64,000 bases of DNA from Acidimicrobiales bacterium (GTDB lineage: Bacteria > Actinomycetota > Acidimicrobiia > Acidimicrobiales > DATDAH01), in NCBI GenBank assembly GCA_016794585.1, contig JAEUJM010000018.1:62001-126000 (forward strand), written 5' to 3'. Positions 25,050 through 33,828 of the stretch are shown piece by piece (position 1 is the first letter of the stretch; each line of letters starts with the position of its first letter). The translations under genes were made by a program, and so were the position numbers. The notes under the pieces were generated by a model. It was given only the letters and a program-made list of their open reading frames with translations. It was not told the origin of the DNA and made no database searches.

Positions 25050-26249
25050 CTACGCCTCGGCCCCGTGGGCGGCGAGGAGTCGCGCCCGCCGGCGAGGGTG
25101 GACGTTGACCCGGGTCAGGTCGCCGTCGTAGAAGGCCAGGACCCGGGGGTCCATGACCTTGCGCCACAGCGGCGGGACCGTGGCCAGCACGACCATCCCC
25201 GCGTAGCCCGTGGGCAGCTGCGGCACGTCGTCGAAGTGGCGCAGCGTCTGGAAGCGGCGGGTGGGGTACGCGTGGTGGTCGCTGTGGCGCTGCAGTTGGT
25301 ACAGCAGCACGTTCGAGGCCACGTTGCTGGCGTTCCAGGAGTGCTCGGGCCGGCAGCGCTCGTAACGGCCGTTCTCCTTGCGCTCGCGCAGCAGGCCGTA
25401 GTGCTCGATGTAGTTGACGACCTCGAGCAGCAGGAACCCGAGCACCGCCTGCACGACCAGCCAGGGCGCCACGGCCCAGCCGAACACGGCGATGAGGCCG
25501 CCGAAGAGGACCGCGGTCATGGCCCAGGCGTTGAGCACGTCGTTGCGGGGGGACCAGAAGCGCTCACCGGCGCGTCGTCGTCGGTCACGCTCGATCTCGA
25601 GGGCCGAGCGGACGGCGCCCACGACGGTCCGGGGCACGAAGGCGTAGAAGCTCTCGCCGAAGCGCGAGGACGCCGGGTCCTCGGGGGTGGACACCCGCTG
25701 GTGGTGGCCCCGGTTGTGCTCGACGTAGAAGTGGCCGTACGCGGACTGGGCGAGGGCGACCTTGGCCAGCCACCGCTCGAGGGTGGGGTGCTTGTGGCCG
25801 AGCTCGTGGGCGGTGTTGATGGCGATGCCGGCCACGCAGCCGACGGTGACGGCGAGTCCCAGGGCGGCGAAGGTGGACAGCTCGCCCGAGGCCCACATCG
25901 AGCACGCCCACACCAGCGAGGCGAACTGGAGGGGAAGGTAGGCGTAGGTGAGGCGGCGGTAGTAGCGGTCGGCGTCGAGGGCGGCGGTCGCGTCCTCGGG
26001 AGGGTTGAGGGTGTCGAGGCCGAGTGCCTGATCCAACAGGGGCATCAGCCCGAAGACGAGCACCGGGCCGATCCACCAGAAGCCGCTCCAGCCGGTGAGC
26101 GCGACCAGACCGCCGGCCACGAAGGGCAGGAGGGGCACCACGAGGGCGAGCGGCCAGAACGCTCGGCGAGGGTCGCGCCAGGAGCGCGGGGCGGGGGTGT
26201 CGTCGTCGTCGGTCAGGGGGCCGGATGCGTGGACATCGGAGAGCGCCAT
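25050..26249 (-). CDS. alkB: membrane alkane 1-monooxygenase AlkB
   Basis: 399 residues with about six membrane segments and all AlkB histidine boxes: HELGHK, EHNRGHH, LQRHSDHH, and the HYG motif NYIEHYGLLRE. AlkB hydroxylates n-alkanes at the terminal carbon using a di-iron site with electrons from rubredoxin. No rubredoxin is fused and none is encoded next to it, unlike many actinomycete alkB genes, so electrons must come from elsewhere in the genome. ATG start with AAGGTG about six bases upstream. First gene of an alkB-tetR operon. Confidence 0.94.
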   Translation of the reverse strand: MALSDVHASGPLTDDDDTPAPRSWRDPRRAFWPLALVVPLLPFVAGGLVALTGWSGFWWIGPVLVFGLMPLLDQALGLDTLNPPEDATAALDADRYYRRLTYAYLPLQFASLVWACSMWASGELSTFAALGLAVTVGCVAGIAINTAHELGHKHPTLERWLAKVALAQSAYGHFYVEHNRGHHQRVSTPEDPASSRFGESFYAFVPRTVVGAVRSALEIERDRRRRAGERFWSPRNDVLNAWAMTAVLFGGLIAVFGWAVAPWLVVQAVLGFLLLEVVNYIEHYGLLRERKENGRYERCRPEHSWNASNVASNVLLYQLQRHSDHHAYPTRRFQTLRHFDDVPQLPTGYAGMVVLATVPPLWRKVMDPRVLAFYDGDLTRVNVHPRRRARLLAAHGAEA

Positions 26250-26255
26250 GTCCGC

Positions 26256-26287
26256 ACCTTGTACAAATCAGACCCATATGTCAAGAT
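26256..26287. promoter_or_regulatory. divergent alkB / ferritin-like gene promoter with TTGTACAA palindrome
   Basis: On the alkB strand a perfect -35 hexamer TTGACA (26284-26279) stands 15 bases from a TACAAG-like -10. On the other strand TTGTAC (26259-26264), 17 bases, then CAAGAT could serve the divergent gene. The 8-base palindrome TTGTACAA (26259-26266) lies across both, a sensible site for the TetR repressor. Element choice is tentative. Confidence 0.4.
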
Positions 26288-26351
26288 GCTTTGCATCCGA
26301 CCGACCTACGTCCAGGTCCGGCTGCACGGCCCGGACGGGAAAGGCCCACCC

Positions 26352-27422
26352 ATGCACCCCGTCGCCGCCGAGACCGACAACCTCCTCGTCGAGGCCGAGT
26401 CCGTCACCCAGTTCACCTGGGACTACGAGCCGTCGAACGTCCAGCTCACCCGCCTCTACGAGAAGGGCAAGGTGTCCCAGTGGAACGCGACGACTGACGT
26501 CGACTGGTCACCCGACGTCTGCTGGGGTGAGCCTGATCCGTCGCTGAGCGAGGAGGAGCGCGCCATGATCGGCAGCTTCCTCAACCTCGACGCGCCGGAC
26601 TCGCCGTTCGCGGGCATGACCGAGGAACAGCGCGCCGTCGTGGGCTGGGAGCTCCAGGCCTGGATGGTCAGCCAGTTCATGCACGGCGAACAGGGCGCGC
26701 TGGTGGCCACCGCCCGCCTCGTCGAGACGGTGCCCGACATCGAGTCGAAGTACTACGCCGCCAACCAGGTGAACGACGAGGCCCGCCACGTCGAGGCCTA
26801 CGCCACCTACCTGAACACCAAGCTGCCCGGGCACGAGTACGAGATCTCGAAGCCTCTCGAGGCGCTGCTGGTCGACATCATGACCGAGAAGCGCTGGGAC
26901 ATCACCTACCTCGGCATGCAGATCATGGTGGAGGGCCTCGCCCTCGCCGCGTTCGGCATGGGCAACGTGATGTTCAACGACCCGGTCATCAAGCAGATCA
27001 CCGATCTGGTCATGCGCGACGAGGCCCGTCACGTGGCCTTCGGGGTGCTGGCCCTCAAGGAGGTCGTCCCGCAGCTGTCGTCGGCCGAGCTGGCCGACCG
27101 AGAGGAGTTCCTGCTCGAGGCCACCGACCTGATGTACCGCCGCTTCCTGCTCGAGCAGTTGTGGGAGCGCCTCGAGGTCGACGTCGAGGAGGGCAAGGCC
27201 TTCGCTGCCACCAATCCCCTCATGATCATGTTCCGCCAGGTGCTGTTCTCGAAGATCGTCCCCAACGTCAACAAGCTCGGCTTGATGACCCCGCGGGTCC
27301 GCCAGTGCTTCGAGGACCTCCAGGTCGCCCAGTTCGCCGACCACCTCGACACCGCCAGCGAGGAGCTGGCGTCGATCGCCGGCGCCGAGTCCCTCGCCGA
27401 CGTCGCCCGCACCGCCGGCTGA
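26352..27422 (+). CDS. ferritin-like di-iron oxygenase (AurF/R2-like fold)
   Basis: 356 residues. Four metal-ligand helices are visible: an early Glu in FMHGEQGALVATA, NDEARHVEAY, a Glu in MVEGLALAAFG, and MRDEARHVAFGVLAL. Two DEARH motifs are the hallmark of ferritin-like di-iron carboxylate proteins such as AurF-type N-oxygenases and R2-like oxidases. The ATG at 26352 follows GGGAAAGG and gives MHPVAAETDN. It is divergent from alkB and shares its promoter region, which suggests a common inducer and a role in alkane or fatty-acid oxidation; that is inference. Confidence 0.82.
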   Translation: MHPVAAETDNLLVEAESVTQFTWDYEPSNVQLTRLYEKGKVSQWNATTDVDWSPDVCWGEPDPSLSEEERAMIGSFLNLDAPDSPFAGMTEEQRAVVGWELQAWMVSQFMHGEQGALVATARLVETVPDIESKYYAANQVNDEARHVEAYATYLNTKLPGHEYEISKPLEALLVDIMTEKRWDITYLGMQIMVEGLALAAFGMGNVMFNDPVIKQITDLVMRDEARHVAFGVLALKEVVPQLSSAELADREEFLLEATDLMYRRFLLEQLWERLEVDVEEGKAFAATNPLMIMFRQVLFSKIVPNVNKLGLMTPRVRQCFEDLQVAQFADHLDTASEELASIAGAESLADVARTAG

Positions 27423-27439
27423 CCCTCGAACCCCGCCCA

Positions 27440-27485
27440 TCTGGTACACGGCTCGCCACGCTGGCGTAGCCAGGTAGGTACCAGA
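27440..27485. repeat. CTGGTAC...GTACCAG inverted-repeat element, copy 1
   Basis: TCTGGTAC (27440-27447) pairs with GTACCAGA (27478-27485), followed by ACG as in the other copies. Inside, CGCCA/TGGCG and GGCT/AGCC form a nested hairpin. It lies between the stops of the ferritin-like gene (+) and the MmyB-type gene (-), so it may act as a bidirectional terminator. Confidence 0.6.
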
Positions 27486-27503
27486 ACGGTCAGGGTGGTG
27501 GGA

Positions 27504-28316
27504 TCAGGTGACGCCGGCGGCCCAGGCTCGGGTGCCCTCGTCGGCGGGGAGCTGCACGACGAGGCGGGCGTCGGGGGTTCCCGCGGCGATGAGCACCTGG
27601 TAGGCGAACGTGAGCACGGCGCCGTCGGGACCGTGGAAGCGCCGCCGCCTCGAGGTGAGTCCGGCCACGTCGTGGCTCGGCCACCAGGCGTCGAACTCGG
27701 GGCTGGCGGCCCGCAGGCGCTCGACCAGTGCGACGGTGGCGGGGTCGTCGCGATGCGGGGTGATGTCGGCCCGGAACTGCGAGAGCACCCGTCGGGCCTC
27801 GTCCTCCCAGTCGACGATGAGGGCGCGACCCTCGGGGCGGGCGAACACCGACCAGACCAGGGTGCGCTCGTCGTCGGGCAGGGCGTCGATGGCCGGGTAG
27901 AGCCGGGCCTGCGCGCGGTTCCACGCCAGGTACTCCCAGCGGGGGCCGAGGACGTAGGCAGGGGCGGGCTCCAGCGCGTCGAGCAGTGCGTCGAGATCCT
28001 CGGGGACGGTGACGTCGGCCGTCGTGGCGGTCACGCCGTGGGTGGTGTGGCCGGCGAGCTCGAAGAGGTGGTCGCGCTCGACCGGGTCGAGGCGCAGCAC
28101 CCGGGCCACCGCGTCGAGCACGTCGGCCGAGGCGTTGATGGGCCGACCCTGCTCCAGCCACGTGTACCAGCTGACCGAGACGCCCGCGAGCAACGCCACC
28201 TCCTCCCGGCGCAGGCCTGGGGTGCGTCGGCGCCCACCCGTGGGCAGGCCGGCATCCTCGGGTGAGACCGCGGCCCGGCGCGCCTTGAGGAACTCGGCGA
28301 GGTCGCTGCGGCGCAT
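27504..28316 (-). CDS. XRE-type regulator with MmyB-like ligand-binding domain
   Basis: 270 residues. The N-terminal helix-turn-helix includes GRRRTPGLRREEVALLAGVS and WYTWLEQGRPINASADVLDAVARVL, the standard MmyB-family opening; the C-terminal PAS-like domain (YLAWNRAQARLYP, WWPSHDVAGLTSRRRRF) may bind fatty acids. Such regulators usually control the adjacent divergent gene; here that is the aminotransferase, 100 bases away. ATG start at 28316. Confidence 0.9.
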   Translation of the reverse strand: MRRSDLAEFLKARRAAVSPEDAGLPTGGRRRTPGLRREEVALLAGVSVSWYTWLEQGRPINASADVLDAVARVLRLDPVERDHLFELAGHTTHGVTATTADVTVPEDLDALLDALEPAPAYVLGPRWEYLAWNRAQARLYPAIDALPDDERTLVWSVFARPEGRALIVDWEDEARRVLSQFRADITPHRDDPATVALVERLRAASPEFDAWWPSHDVAGLTSRRRRFHGPDGAVLTFAYQVLIAAGTPDARLVVQLPADEGTRAWAAGVT

Positions 28317-28416
28317 CCCGCCAGTGGACCACAGGTGGCGTCGGCGAGGGTGGTGGTGGCGGTCCCTGGATGGACGCGCCCTTCCCTCGGCGCGAGCGGC
28401 GGCGCACCCTTCCCCG

Positions 28417-29760
28417 ATGACGCTCCTGGGGGACCTGAACGCATCCGCACCGCCCGCACACGCGCCCGATCCGACGGCTTCGGCTCTGGCGGCTCTGGCG
28501 GTCGATTCGGGAGCCAGAGGCCGGGAGCCGATCGACCCGACCGCCGCCGACCCGCTCGGGCTGTTGAGCCGCCACGGGCGGGAGGCCACCTCGTCGGTGA
28601 TCCGCGACCTGCTCGACTGGACCCGTCGGCCGGGGATGCTGTCGCTGGCCGGCGGCATCCCCGCCGCTGAGCGGCTGCCGGTCGAGCGGGTGGGCCGGGC
28701 GGTCGACCGGGTGCTCGCCGGGCATGGCGCCGCCGCTCTCCAGTACGGGCCGACCGACGGCGAGGCGGCGCTGCGGGCGCTCGTGGCGCCGACGCCCGAT
28801 CGGGCCGACGACGTCGTCGTCACCACCGGCTCGCAGCAGAGCCTCGACCTGCTGGCCCGCGTGCTCGTGGACCGGGGCGACGTCGTGGTGGTCGAGGGCC
28901 CCTCCTACCTCGGCGCGCTGAGCGCGTTCCGGGCCGCCGGCGCCCGTCTGGTCGAGGTCCCGGGCGACGCCGCCGGTCTCGACACCGAGGTGCTGGCCGG
29001 CGCGCTCGCCGCCGGTCTGCGCCCGAAGGCGGTCTACGTCGTGCCCGAGTTCGCCAACCCGACCGGCGCCACCCTGTCGGCCGAGCGGCGGCGCCACCTC
29101 GTCGAGCTGGCCGAGGGGCACGGGTTCGTGATCGTCGAGGACGACCCCTACGGCGCCTTGCGCTTCGACGGGCCGGCCCTGGCCCCGCTGGCCGATCGCA
29201 CCGACCTCGCCGTCCGCCTCGGCACGGCGTCGAAGACCCTCGCCCCCGGCCTGCGGGTCGGATGGGCGTCGTTGCCGGCGTGGCTGCGCGGTCCCGTGAT
29301 CCGGGCCAAGCAGGCGGTCGACCTCCACACCTCGACCCTCGACCAGCTCGTCGTCGCCGACGTCCTGGCCGACGGTGCCTTCGTCGCCGCCCACCTGGCC
29401 GAGCTGCGGGCGGTCTACGGCCGACGGTGCCGGGCCCTCGTCGGCGCCCTGGCACGACTCGGCGGCGGTCGCTTCGAGGTGGCCCCGCCCGCTGGTGGGA
29501 TGTTCGCCTGGGCGGCGCTGCATCCATCGCTCGGCCTCACCGCCGACGCCCTGCTGGCGTCCGCGCTCGCCGCCCACGTCGCCTTCGTCCCCGGGTCGGC
29601 CTTCGGGTTGGCCGCCGGAGAAGGTGAGCGGATCGGTCCCGCCGGCGACGGTGGGCGCCGGTTACGGCTGTGCTTCGCGACCCTGGACGAGGACCGGTTG
29701 ACCGAGGCCGTCCGGCGCCTCGTCGCCGCCGTCGATGGCCCGGCCGGCGAGGCCGGCTGA
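28417..29760 (+). CDS. PLP-dependent aminotransferase (MocR/AspC-like, class I/II)
   Basis: 447 residues. The PLP fold is clear: LQYGPTDGEAALR, VTTGSQQSLDLLARVL, FANPTGATLSAERR, IVEDDPYGALRF and the Schiff-base lysine in GTASKTLAPGLRVGW. It lacks the winged-helix domain of true MocR regulators, so it is a metabolic enzyme of the 2-aminoadipate/aromatic aminotransferase kind. An N-terminal stretch of about 45 residues is not conserved-looking. Its last 99 bases overlap, in antisense, the end of the PAP2 gene. Confidence 0.87.
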   Translation: MTLLGDLNASAPPAHAPDPTASALAALAVDSGARGREPIDPTAADPLGLLSRHGREATSSVIRDLLDWTRRPGMLSLAGGIPAAERLPVERVGRAVDRVLAGHGAAALQYGPTDGEAALRALVAPTPDRADDVVVTTGSQQSLDLLARVLVDRGDVVVVEGPSYLGALSAFRAAGARLVEVPGDAAGLDTEVLAGALAAGLRPKAVYVVPEFANPTGATLSAERRRHLVELAEGHGFVIVEDDPYGALRFDGPALAPLADRTDLAVRLGTASKTLAPGLRVGWASLPAWLRGPVIRAKQAVDLHTSTLDQLVVADVLADGAFVAAHLAELRAVYGRRCRALVGALARLGGGRFEVAPPAGGMFAWAALHPSLGLTADALLASALAAHVAFVPGSAFGLAAGEGERIGPAGDGGRRLRLCFATLDEDRLTEAVRRLVAAVDGPAGEAG

Positions 29761-30600
29761 GTCCCCACCGGGACGAAGGTCGCGGGGGCCGAGGGGCGAC
29801 ACGAGCGCGGCCGGCGGCCGCCATCGCACGGTGCTGAGGGCCTGGCGGGCACGTGCCTCGACCGCGACCGCGACGGCGAGGATCCCCACGGCGACGATGC
29901 CGTCGAGCCACCAGTGGTTGGCGGTGACCACCACCGCCCAGCAGGTGAGGGCGGGGTGGGCCAGCACCAGCCAGCGCCAGCGGCTGCGGCTGGCCACGAT
30001 GGCGGCGAAGGCCACGAGCGCCGCCCAGCCGACGTGCAGCGACGGCATGGCCGACATCTGGTTGTTCACGCCCGTACCCACCTGCGGGTACACCGACTGC
30101 CCGAACTGGTGGGCCGTGTCGACGAACCCCAGCTCGGGCAGGAAGCGGGGTGGCGCCACGGCCAGGAGCTGGATGACGAGGCAGGCGCCGGTGAGCAGGG
30201 CGAGCACGTTGCGGATGGCCGGGTAGTCCTCGCGGTGGCGGACGAACAGCCACAGCAGGACGATGATCACCGCGGGGACGTGGGCGATCGCGTAGTAGAG
30301 GTTGGCGAACTGCACGATGAGCGGGTGGTCGATGATGGCCTGCTGCCAGGCCAACTCGCTGGGCAGGTGCAGCCACGCCTGGGCGTCGAAGATCCACACC
30401 GCCCGGTCCACGGCCCCCTCGGCATGGCGCACCGAGAGCTTCCCGGCGATGCGCCACAGGGAGTACAGCGAGCACACGAGGGCGGCCTCGAGCGCGAAGG
30501 GTCGCAGGGCGGTGCCCCACCGGCTCTTCGGTCGCACCAGCCAGGCGGCCGTCGCCAGCACCACGGCGGCCACCATCGTGTACGGCCAGGGCACCCACAT
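29662..30600 (-). CDS. PAP2-like membrane phosphatase/phosphotransferase
   Basis: 312 residues, about seven hydrophobic segments. The motifs AMPSLHVGWA and NHWWLDG correspond to the second and third PAP2 motifs, as in inositol phosphorylceramide-synthase-like and DUF5933/PAP2_3 membrane proteins. The first motif is around PPRFLPELG. It probably moves or removes a lipid-linked phosphate. The ATG at 30600 (MWVPWPYTM) is preferred; an upstream extension would be arginine-rich and unlikely. The C-terminal tail, past LVSPLGPRD, lies antisense to the aminotransferase gene. Confidence 0.8.
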   Translation of the reverse strand: MWVPWPYTMVAAVVLATAAWLVRPKSRWGTALRPFALEAALVCSLYSLWRIAGKLSVRHAEGAVDRAVWIFDAQAWLHLPSELAWQQAIIDHPLIVQFANLYYAIAHVPAVIIVLLWLFVRHREDYPAIRNVLALLTGACLVIQLLAVAPPRFLPELGFVDTAHQFGQSVYPQVGTGVNNQMSAMPSLHVGWAALVAFAAIVASRSRWRWLVLAHPALTCWAVVVTANHWWLDGIVAVGILAVAVAVEARARQALSTVRWRPPAALVSPLGPRDLRPGGDSAGLAGRAIDGGDEAPDGLGQPVLVQGREAQP

Positions 30601-30698
30601 CCCCGCCGACGCTACTCCCGCCTCGGGGACGGCGGACCAGCGGGGTTGCCGGCGCCGCACGGGATGGTCACGGTCGGTGGCGACGTGGCTCCGGAGGA

Positions 30699-30751
30699 CC
30701 GAGGTGGAGGCGACAGCATCCGGAATCCGGTCGCTCTCGCCTCCACCTCGG
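30699..30751. repeat. 15-base perfect inverted repeat in a divergent gap
   Basis: CCGAGGTGGAGGCGA (30699-30713) pairs perfectly with TCGCCTCCACCTCGG (30737-30751); the 23-base loop contains CCGGAATCCGG, itself able to fold. It sits between two divergent genes (PAP2 at 30600 and the reductase at 30836) and so is not a normal terminator position. The rest of the 235-base gap shows nothing else clear. Confidence 0.65.
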
Positions 30752-30835
30752 ATCGCTGCGGCGCCGACCACCACGACGAGCGATCGCCACCAGCTGAACA
30801 CCCACCGAGCCCGGGCCGGCCCGTAGGGTCACGCC

Positions 30836-31912
30836 ATGGGACGACGTGTGGTGGTGTGGGGGACGGGCAACGTGGGGCGGCCGGCCATCCGGGCGGTGGC
30901 GGCGCACGAGGACCTGGACCTGGTGGGCGTGATCGTGGCCAACCCGGACAAGGTCGGGAAGGACGCCGGCGAGCTGGCCTTCATCGAGCCGCTCGGCGTG
31001 GCCGCGACGGACGACCGGTCGATCGCCTTGAGCGGCGACGTCGACGCCGTGGTCTACGCGGCCACGGCCGACACCCGGCCGGAGGAGGCCTACGCCGACC
31101 TGCTCGACTGCCTTCGCAGCGGCGCCAACGTGGTGTCGACGGCGTTCTATCCGCTGCTGCACCCGGCCAGCGCGCCGCGTGAGCTGCTCGACGTAGTCGA
31201 GCCGGCGTGTGCCGAGGGCGACACCTCCGTGTTCGTCTCGGGCATCGACCCGGGGTGGGCCCTCGACATCCTGCCTGGCCTCATCAGCGGCGTCGGCGCC
31301 GGCATCACCGAGGTGCGCGTGCAGGAGCTGTTCAACTACGCCCTCTACGACCAGCCCGACGTGGTGCGCGAGGTCATCGGCTTCGGTGGCCCGATGGACG
31401 AGCTGCCCCTCATGCTCCTCGACTTCTCCCTCGACATGGTGTGGTCGCCGATGCTGCGCATCCTCGCCGACCAGCTCGAGGTGACCCTCGACGACATCGC
31501 CATCTCTGTGGAGCGCCGGCCCCTCGAGCGCACCATCGAGGTCGACGGCATGGGGACCTTCGAGGCCGGCACGCAGGGCGCGTTCCGCTTCGAGGTGCAG
31601 GGGATGGTCGGCGGCCGGCCGCTGTTGGTGGTCGAGCACATCACCCGCATCGACGACGATTGCGCGCCCGACTGGCCCTCCTCGTCGTCACCCGGTGGCG
31701 AGCACCGGGTGGTGCTTTCGGGTCACCCGAACCTCGTGGTCTCGGTGCACGGGACCGAGCCGGGCGAGCCCGGGGCCGCCGGCGGCGGCAACGCCAGCGC
31801 CGCCAACCGCTGCGTGAACGCCATCCCCGCCGTGTGCGCGGCGCCGTCCGGCCCCCTGAGCCCGCTCGACCTCCCCCTCATCACCGGCGCCCGCCAGCTC
31901 CACCTCGGCTGA
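30836..31912 (+). CDS. dihydrodipicolinate-reductase-like NAD(P)-binding protein
   Basis: 358 residues. The N-terminal Rossmann motif VVVWGTGNVGRPAIRAV and the order of later strands (AVVYAATADTRPEEAYADL, VVSTAFYPLLHP, DTSVFVSGIDPGWALDILP) match DapB-like and 2,4-diaminopentanoate dehydrogenase-like proteins that actinomycetes carry in many copies. They are thought to act as NAD(P)H dehydrogenases on unknown substrates. The true DapB catalytic motif is not present, so it is not lysine biosynthesis. No operon partner. Confidence 0.72.
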   Translation: MGRRVVVWGTGNVGRPAIRAVAAHEDLDLVGVIVANPDKVGKDAGELAFIEPLGVAATDDRSIALSGDVDAVVYAATADTRPEEAYADLLDCLRSGANVVSTAFYPLLHPASAPRELLDVVEPACAEGDTSVFVSGIDPGWALDILPGLISGVGAGITEVRVQELFNYALYDQPDVVREVIGFGGPMDELPLMLLDFSLDMVWSPMLRILADQLEVTLDDIAISVERRPLERTIEVDGMGTFEAGTQGAFRFEVQGMVGGRPLLVVEHITRIDDDCAPDWPSSSSPGGEHRVVLSGHPNLVVSVHGTEPGEPGAAGGGNASAANRCVNAIPAVCAAPSGPLSPLDLPLITGARQLHLG

Positions 31913-31945
31913 TCGCCTCCGGTCGGCGGCGGGCAGGCCCGCTTC

Positions 31946-31987
31946 TGGCTCCCGATTCGATCGTCCTGGCGATCGAGTCGGGAGCCA
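31946..31987. terminator. 18-base-pair bidirectional hairpin
   Basis: Left arm 31946-31963 (starting TGGCTCCCGA) pairs with 31970-31987 (ending TCGGGAGCCA) over 18 pairs with a single T-G wobble and a TCCTGG loop. It lies 33 bases past one stop and 60 before the other of two convergent genes. It is probably a terminator for both. Confidence 0.7.
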
Positions 31988-32047
31988 GTTCGCAGCAGGT
32001 CAGTCGTCGCTCGTCGCCTCGGGGGCGGCGCGCCGCCGCCAGCGGCG

Positions 32048-33784
32048 TCAGTAGGAGCCGCGTAGGAGGCGGCCGTAGCCGCCGGCCTTGCCGAGGTCGG
32101 GCGCCGCCTCGTGGCCGTCCCAGGCCAGCTTCCCGTTCACCAGCACGGCCCGGACGGCGTCGTCGTTGCGGCGCACCAGGCGGTCGAGGCCGGGGAAGCC
32201 GGGCATCGGCACCTCGTGGAACTCGTCGAGCTGCGCATCGAGGCCCACCGGGTCGACCACTACGACGTCGGCGCGACTGCCTTCACGCAGGTGGCCGGCG
32301 TCGACGCCCAGGTAGTCGGCGATCTCGCCGGTGACCCGGTGCACGGCCTGGCCGGTGCTCAGGAACGGGCGGCCGCGGCGGTCCGCGTCGCGGGCCAGGC
32401 GCAGCATCTGGAGGGCGAAGTTGTAGAAGCCCATGTTGCGCAGGTGGGCGCCGGCGTCGGAGAAGCCGATCAGCACCTGGGGGTGGGCGGCGATCCACTC
32501 GAGCTCCCGGAGGCGGTCGTTGCCGATGACCGTGTACCAGCGAAGGTCGGTGCCGTACTCGGCGATGAGGTCCATGAAGCAGTCGAGCGGGTCGACGCCG
32601 CGCTCGGCGGCCACGTCGGCGAAGGTGCGGCCGACCAGGGCCTCGTCGGGGGCGCCGACGATGCGGGCCTCGCGGAGGTCGCGGTGGTAGACCCGGCCCT
32701 TCACCTTGTTGGACCACTGGGCCCGGAAGCGCTGGCGCCAACCGGGCTCGGTCATCAGCTCGCCGCGGTGGTCGCGGTCGAGGTGGAGGGCCTCGGTGCC
32801 GGCGCCGAGCTCTTCGATGACCGGGTTCTCGAGGCCGTCGATCCACATGTCGAACACCATGGGCAGCGACTGCATGCGCAGGTCGGCGCCGAGGAAGCGC
32901 CGGCCGAGGGTGAGGAAGGCGCCGACGGCACGGTGGGTGCCGCGGGCGACCTTCACGTCGACCATCGAGATCAGCATCGTGCGCAGTGGTGCGTGGCGGA
33001 CCTTCGAGGCGAGGCCCAGGAAGAGGGCGAGGTTCCACCGGGTCTGGATGTTGGGCACGGCCTGGAAGACGGCGTCGCGGCGGCGGACCGGCTCGACCAG
33101 CGTCCGGTACTCCTTCCACTTGGCGAACACCGACGGGGTGGGCCGGCTGCGGTAGCGGTCGCCGTCGCACTTGTCCCAGGGAAGGGTGTTGATGGAGAGG
33201 CCCAGATAGCCGGCGTCGAGGGCCTGGTCGACCATGGCCCGCATGGTGGCGATCTCGCCGGCGGTGGGAATGACGTGGTCGTCGACCGAGCGCCCGAAGC
33301 CCATGACGTGGGCCCGGATGGCCGAGTGGCCGAGGAGCGAGACCACGTTGGGCCCGAGGGGCAGGTCCTCGAGGTGGTCGAGGTACCCGGCGGGGGAGTC
33401 CCAGTCGACGATCTGGCGGAGCTTGGGCAGCACGTCGGCCCGGGGGATGCCCTCGACGCGGCAGAACATGTCGGCGAGGTCCTCGGGCTCGCCCACGGCG
33501 AACGACAGGCCGCACGAGCCCACGAGCACGGTGGTGATGCCGTGGCGCACGGACTCAGTGAGGTCCGGCGCGAACTCGACCTCGGCGTCGTAGTGCGTGT
33601 GGAGGTCGAGGAACCCCGGGGTGACCCAGCAGCCGGTGGCATCGATGACCTCGGCGCCGGCCGGGGCCTCGATGGACGGGGCGATGAAGCGCACGACGCC
33701 GTCCTCGACGAGCACGTCGGCCCGACGCCCGTCGGCGCCACTTCCGTCGAAGACCGTGCCGCCCGTGATCACCGTCGCTTCCAC
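32048..33784 (-). CDS. N-acyl-D-amino-acid deacylase / amidohydrolase family
   Basis: 578 residues. It begins as amidohydrolases do (VITGGTVFDGSGADGRRADVLVEDG), with the metal motif PGFLDLHTHYDAEV, later histidines in HSAIRAHVMGFG, and a final FSDAGAHLRNMGFYN then a C-terminal composite barrel GSRADVVVVDP. The length is that of D-aminoacylases and related dihydroorotase-like enzymes. The GTG at 33784 is taken as start; a GTG four codons in is also possible. Substrate preference (D-amino-acid or other N-acyl compound) cannot be told. Confidence 0.85.
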   Translation of the reverse strand: MEATVITGGTVFDGSGADGRRADVLVEDGVVRFIAPSIEAPAGAEVIDATGCWVTPGFLDLHTHYDAEVEFAPDLTESVRHGITTVLVGSCGLSFAVGEPEDLADMFCRVEGIPRADVLPKLRQIVDWDSPAGYLDHLEDLPLGPNVVSLLGHSAIRAHVMGFGRSVDDHVIPTAGEIATMRAMVDQALDAGYLGLSINTLPWDKCDGDRYRSRPTPSVFAKWKEYRTLVEPVRRRDAVFQAVPNIQTRWNLALFLGLASKVRHAPLRTMLISMVDVKVARGTHRAVGAFLTLGRRFLGADLRMQSLPMVFDMWIDGLENPVIEELGAGTEALHLDRDHRGELMTEPGWRQRFRAQWSNKVKGRVYHRDLREARIVGAPDEALVGRTFADVAAERGVDPLDCFMDLIAEYGTDLRWYTVIGNDRLRELEWIAAHPQVLIGFSDAGAHLRNMGFYNFALQMLRLARDADRRGRPFLSTGQAVHRVTGEIADYLGVDAGHLREGSRADVVVVDPVGLDAQLDEFHEVPMPGFPGLDRLVRRNDDAVRAVLVNGKLAWDGHEAAPDLGKAGGYGRLLRGSY

Positions 33785-33828
33785 ACCGAGAAGCTACCGC
33801 CCGCCCGACGCCGTACCGTCGGTGGGCC

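Noticed and set aside
28503-28517. Sequence like one arm of the 31946 hairpin inside the aminotransferase gene
   Set aside because: Short similarity in a GC-rich coding region with no matching second arm; likely chance.
28417-29760. MocR-type transcription regulator
   Set aside because: The aminotransferase fold is present but there is no N-terminal winged helix; regulation more likely comes from the divergent MmyB-type gene.
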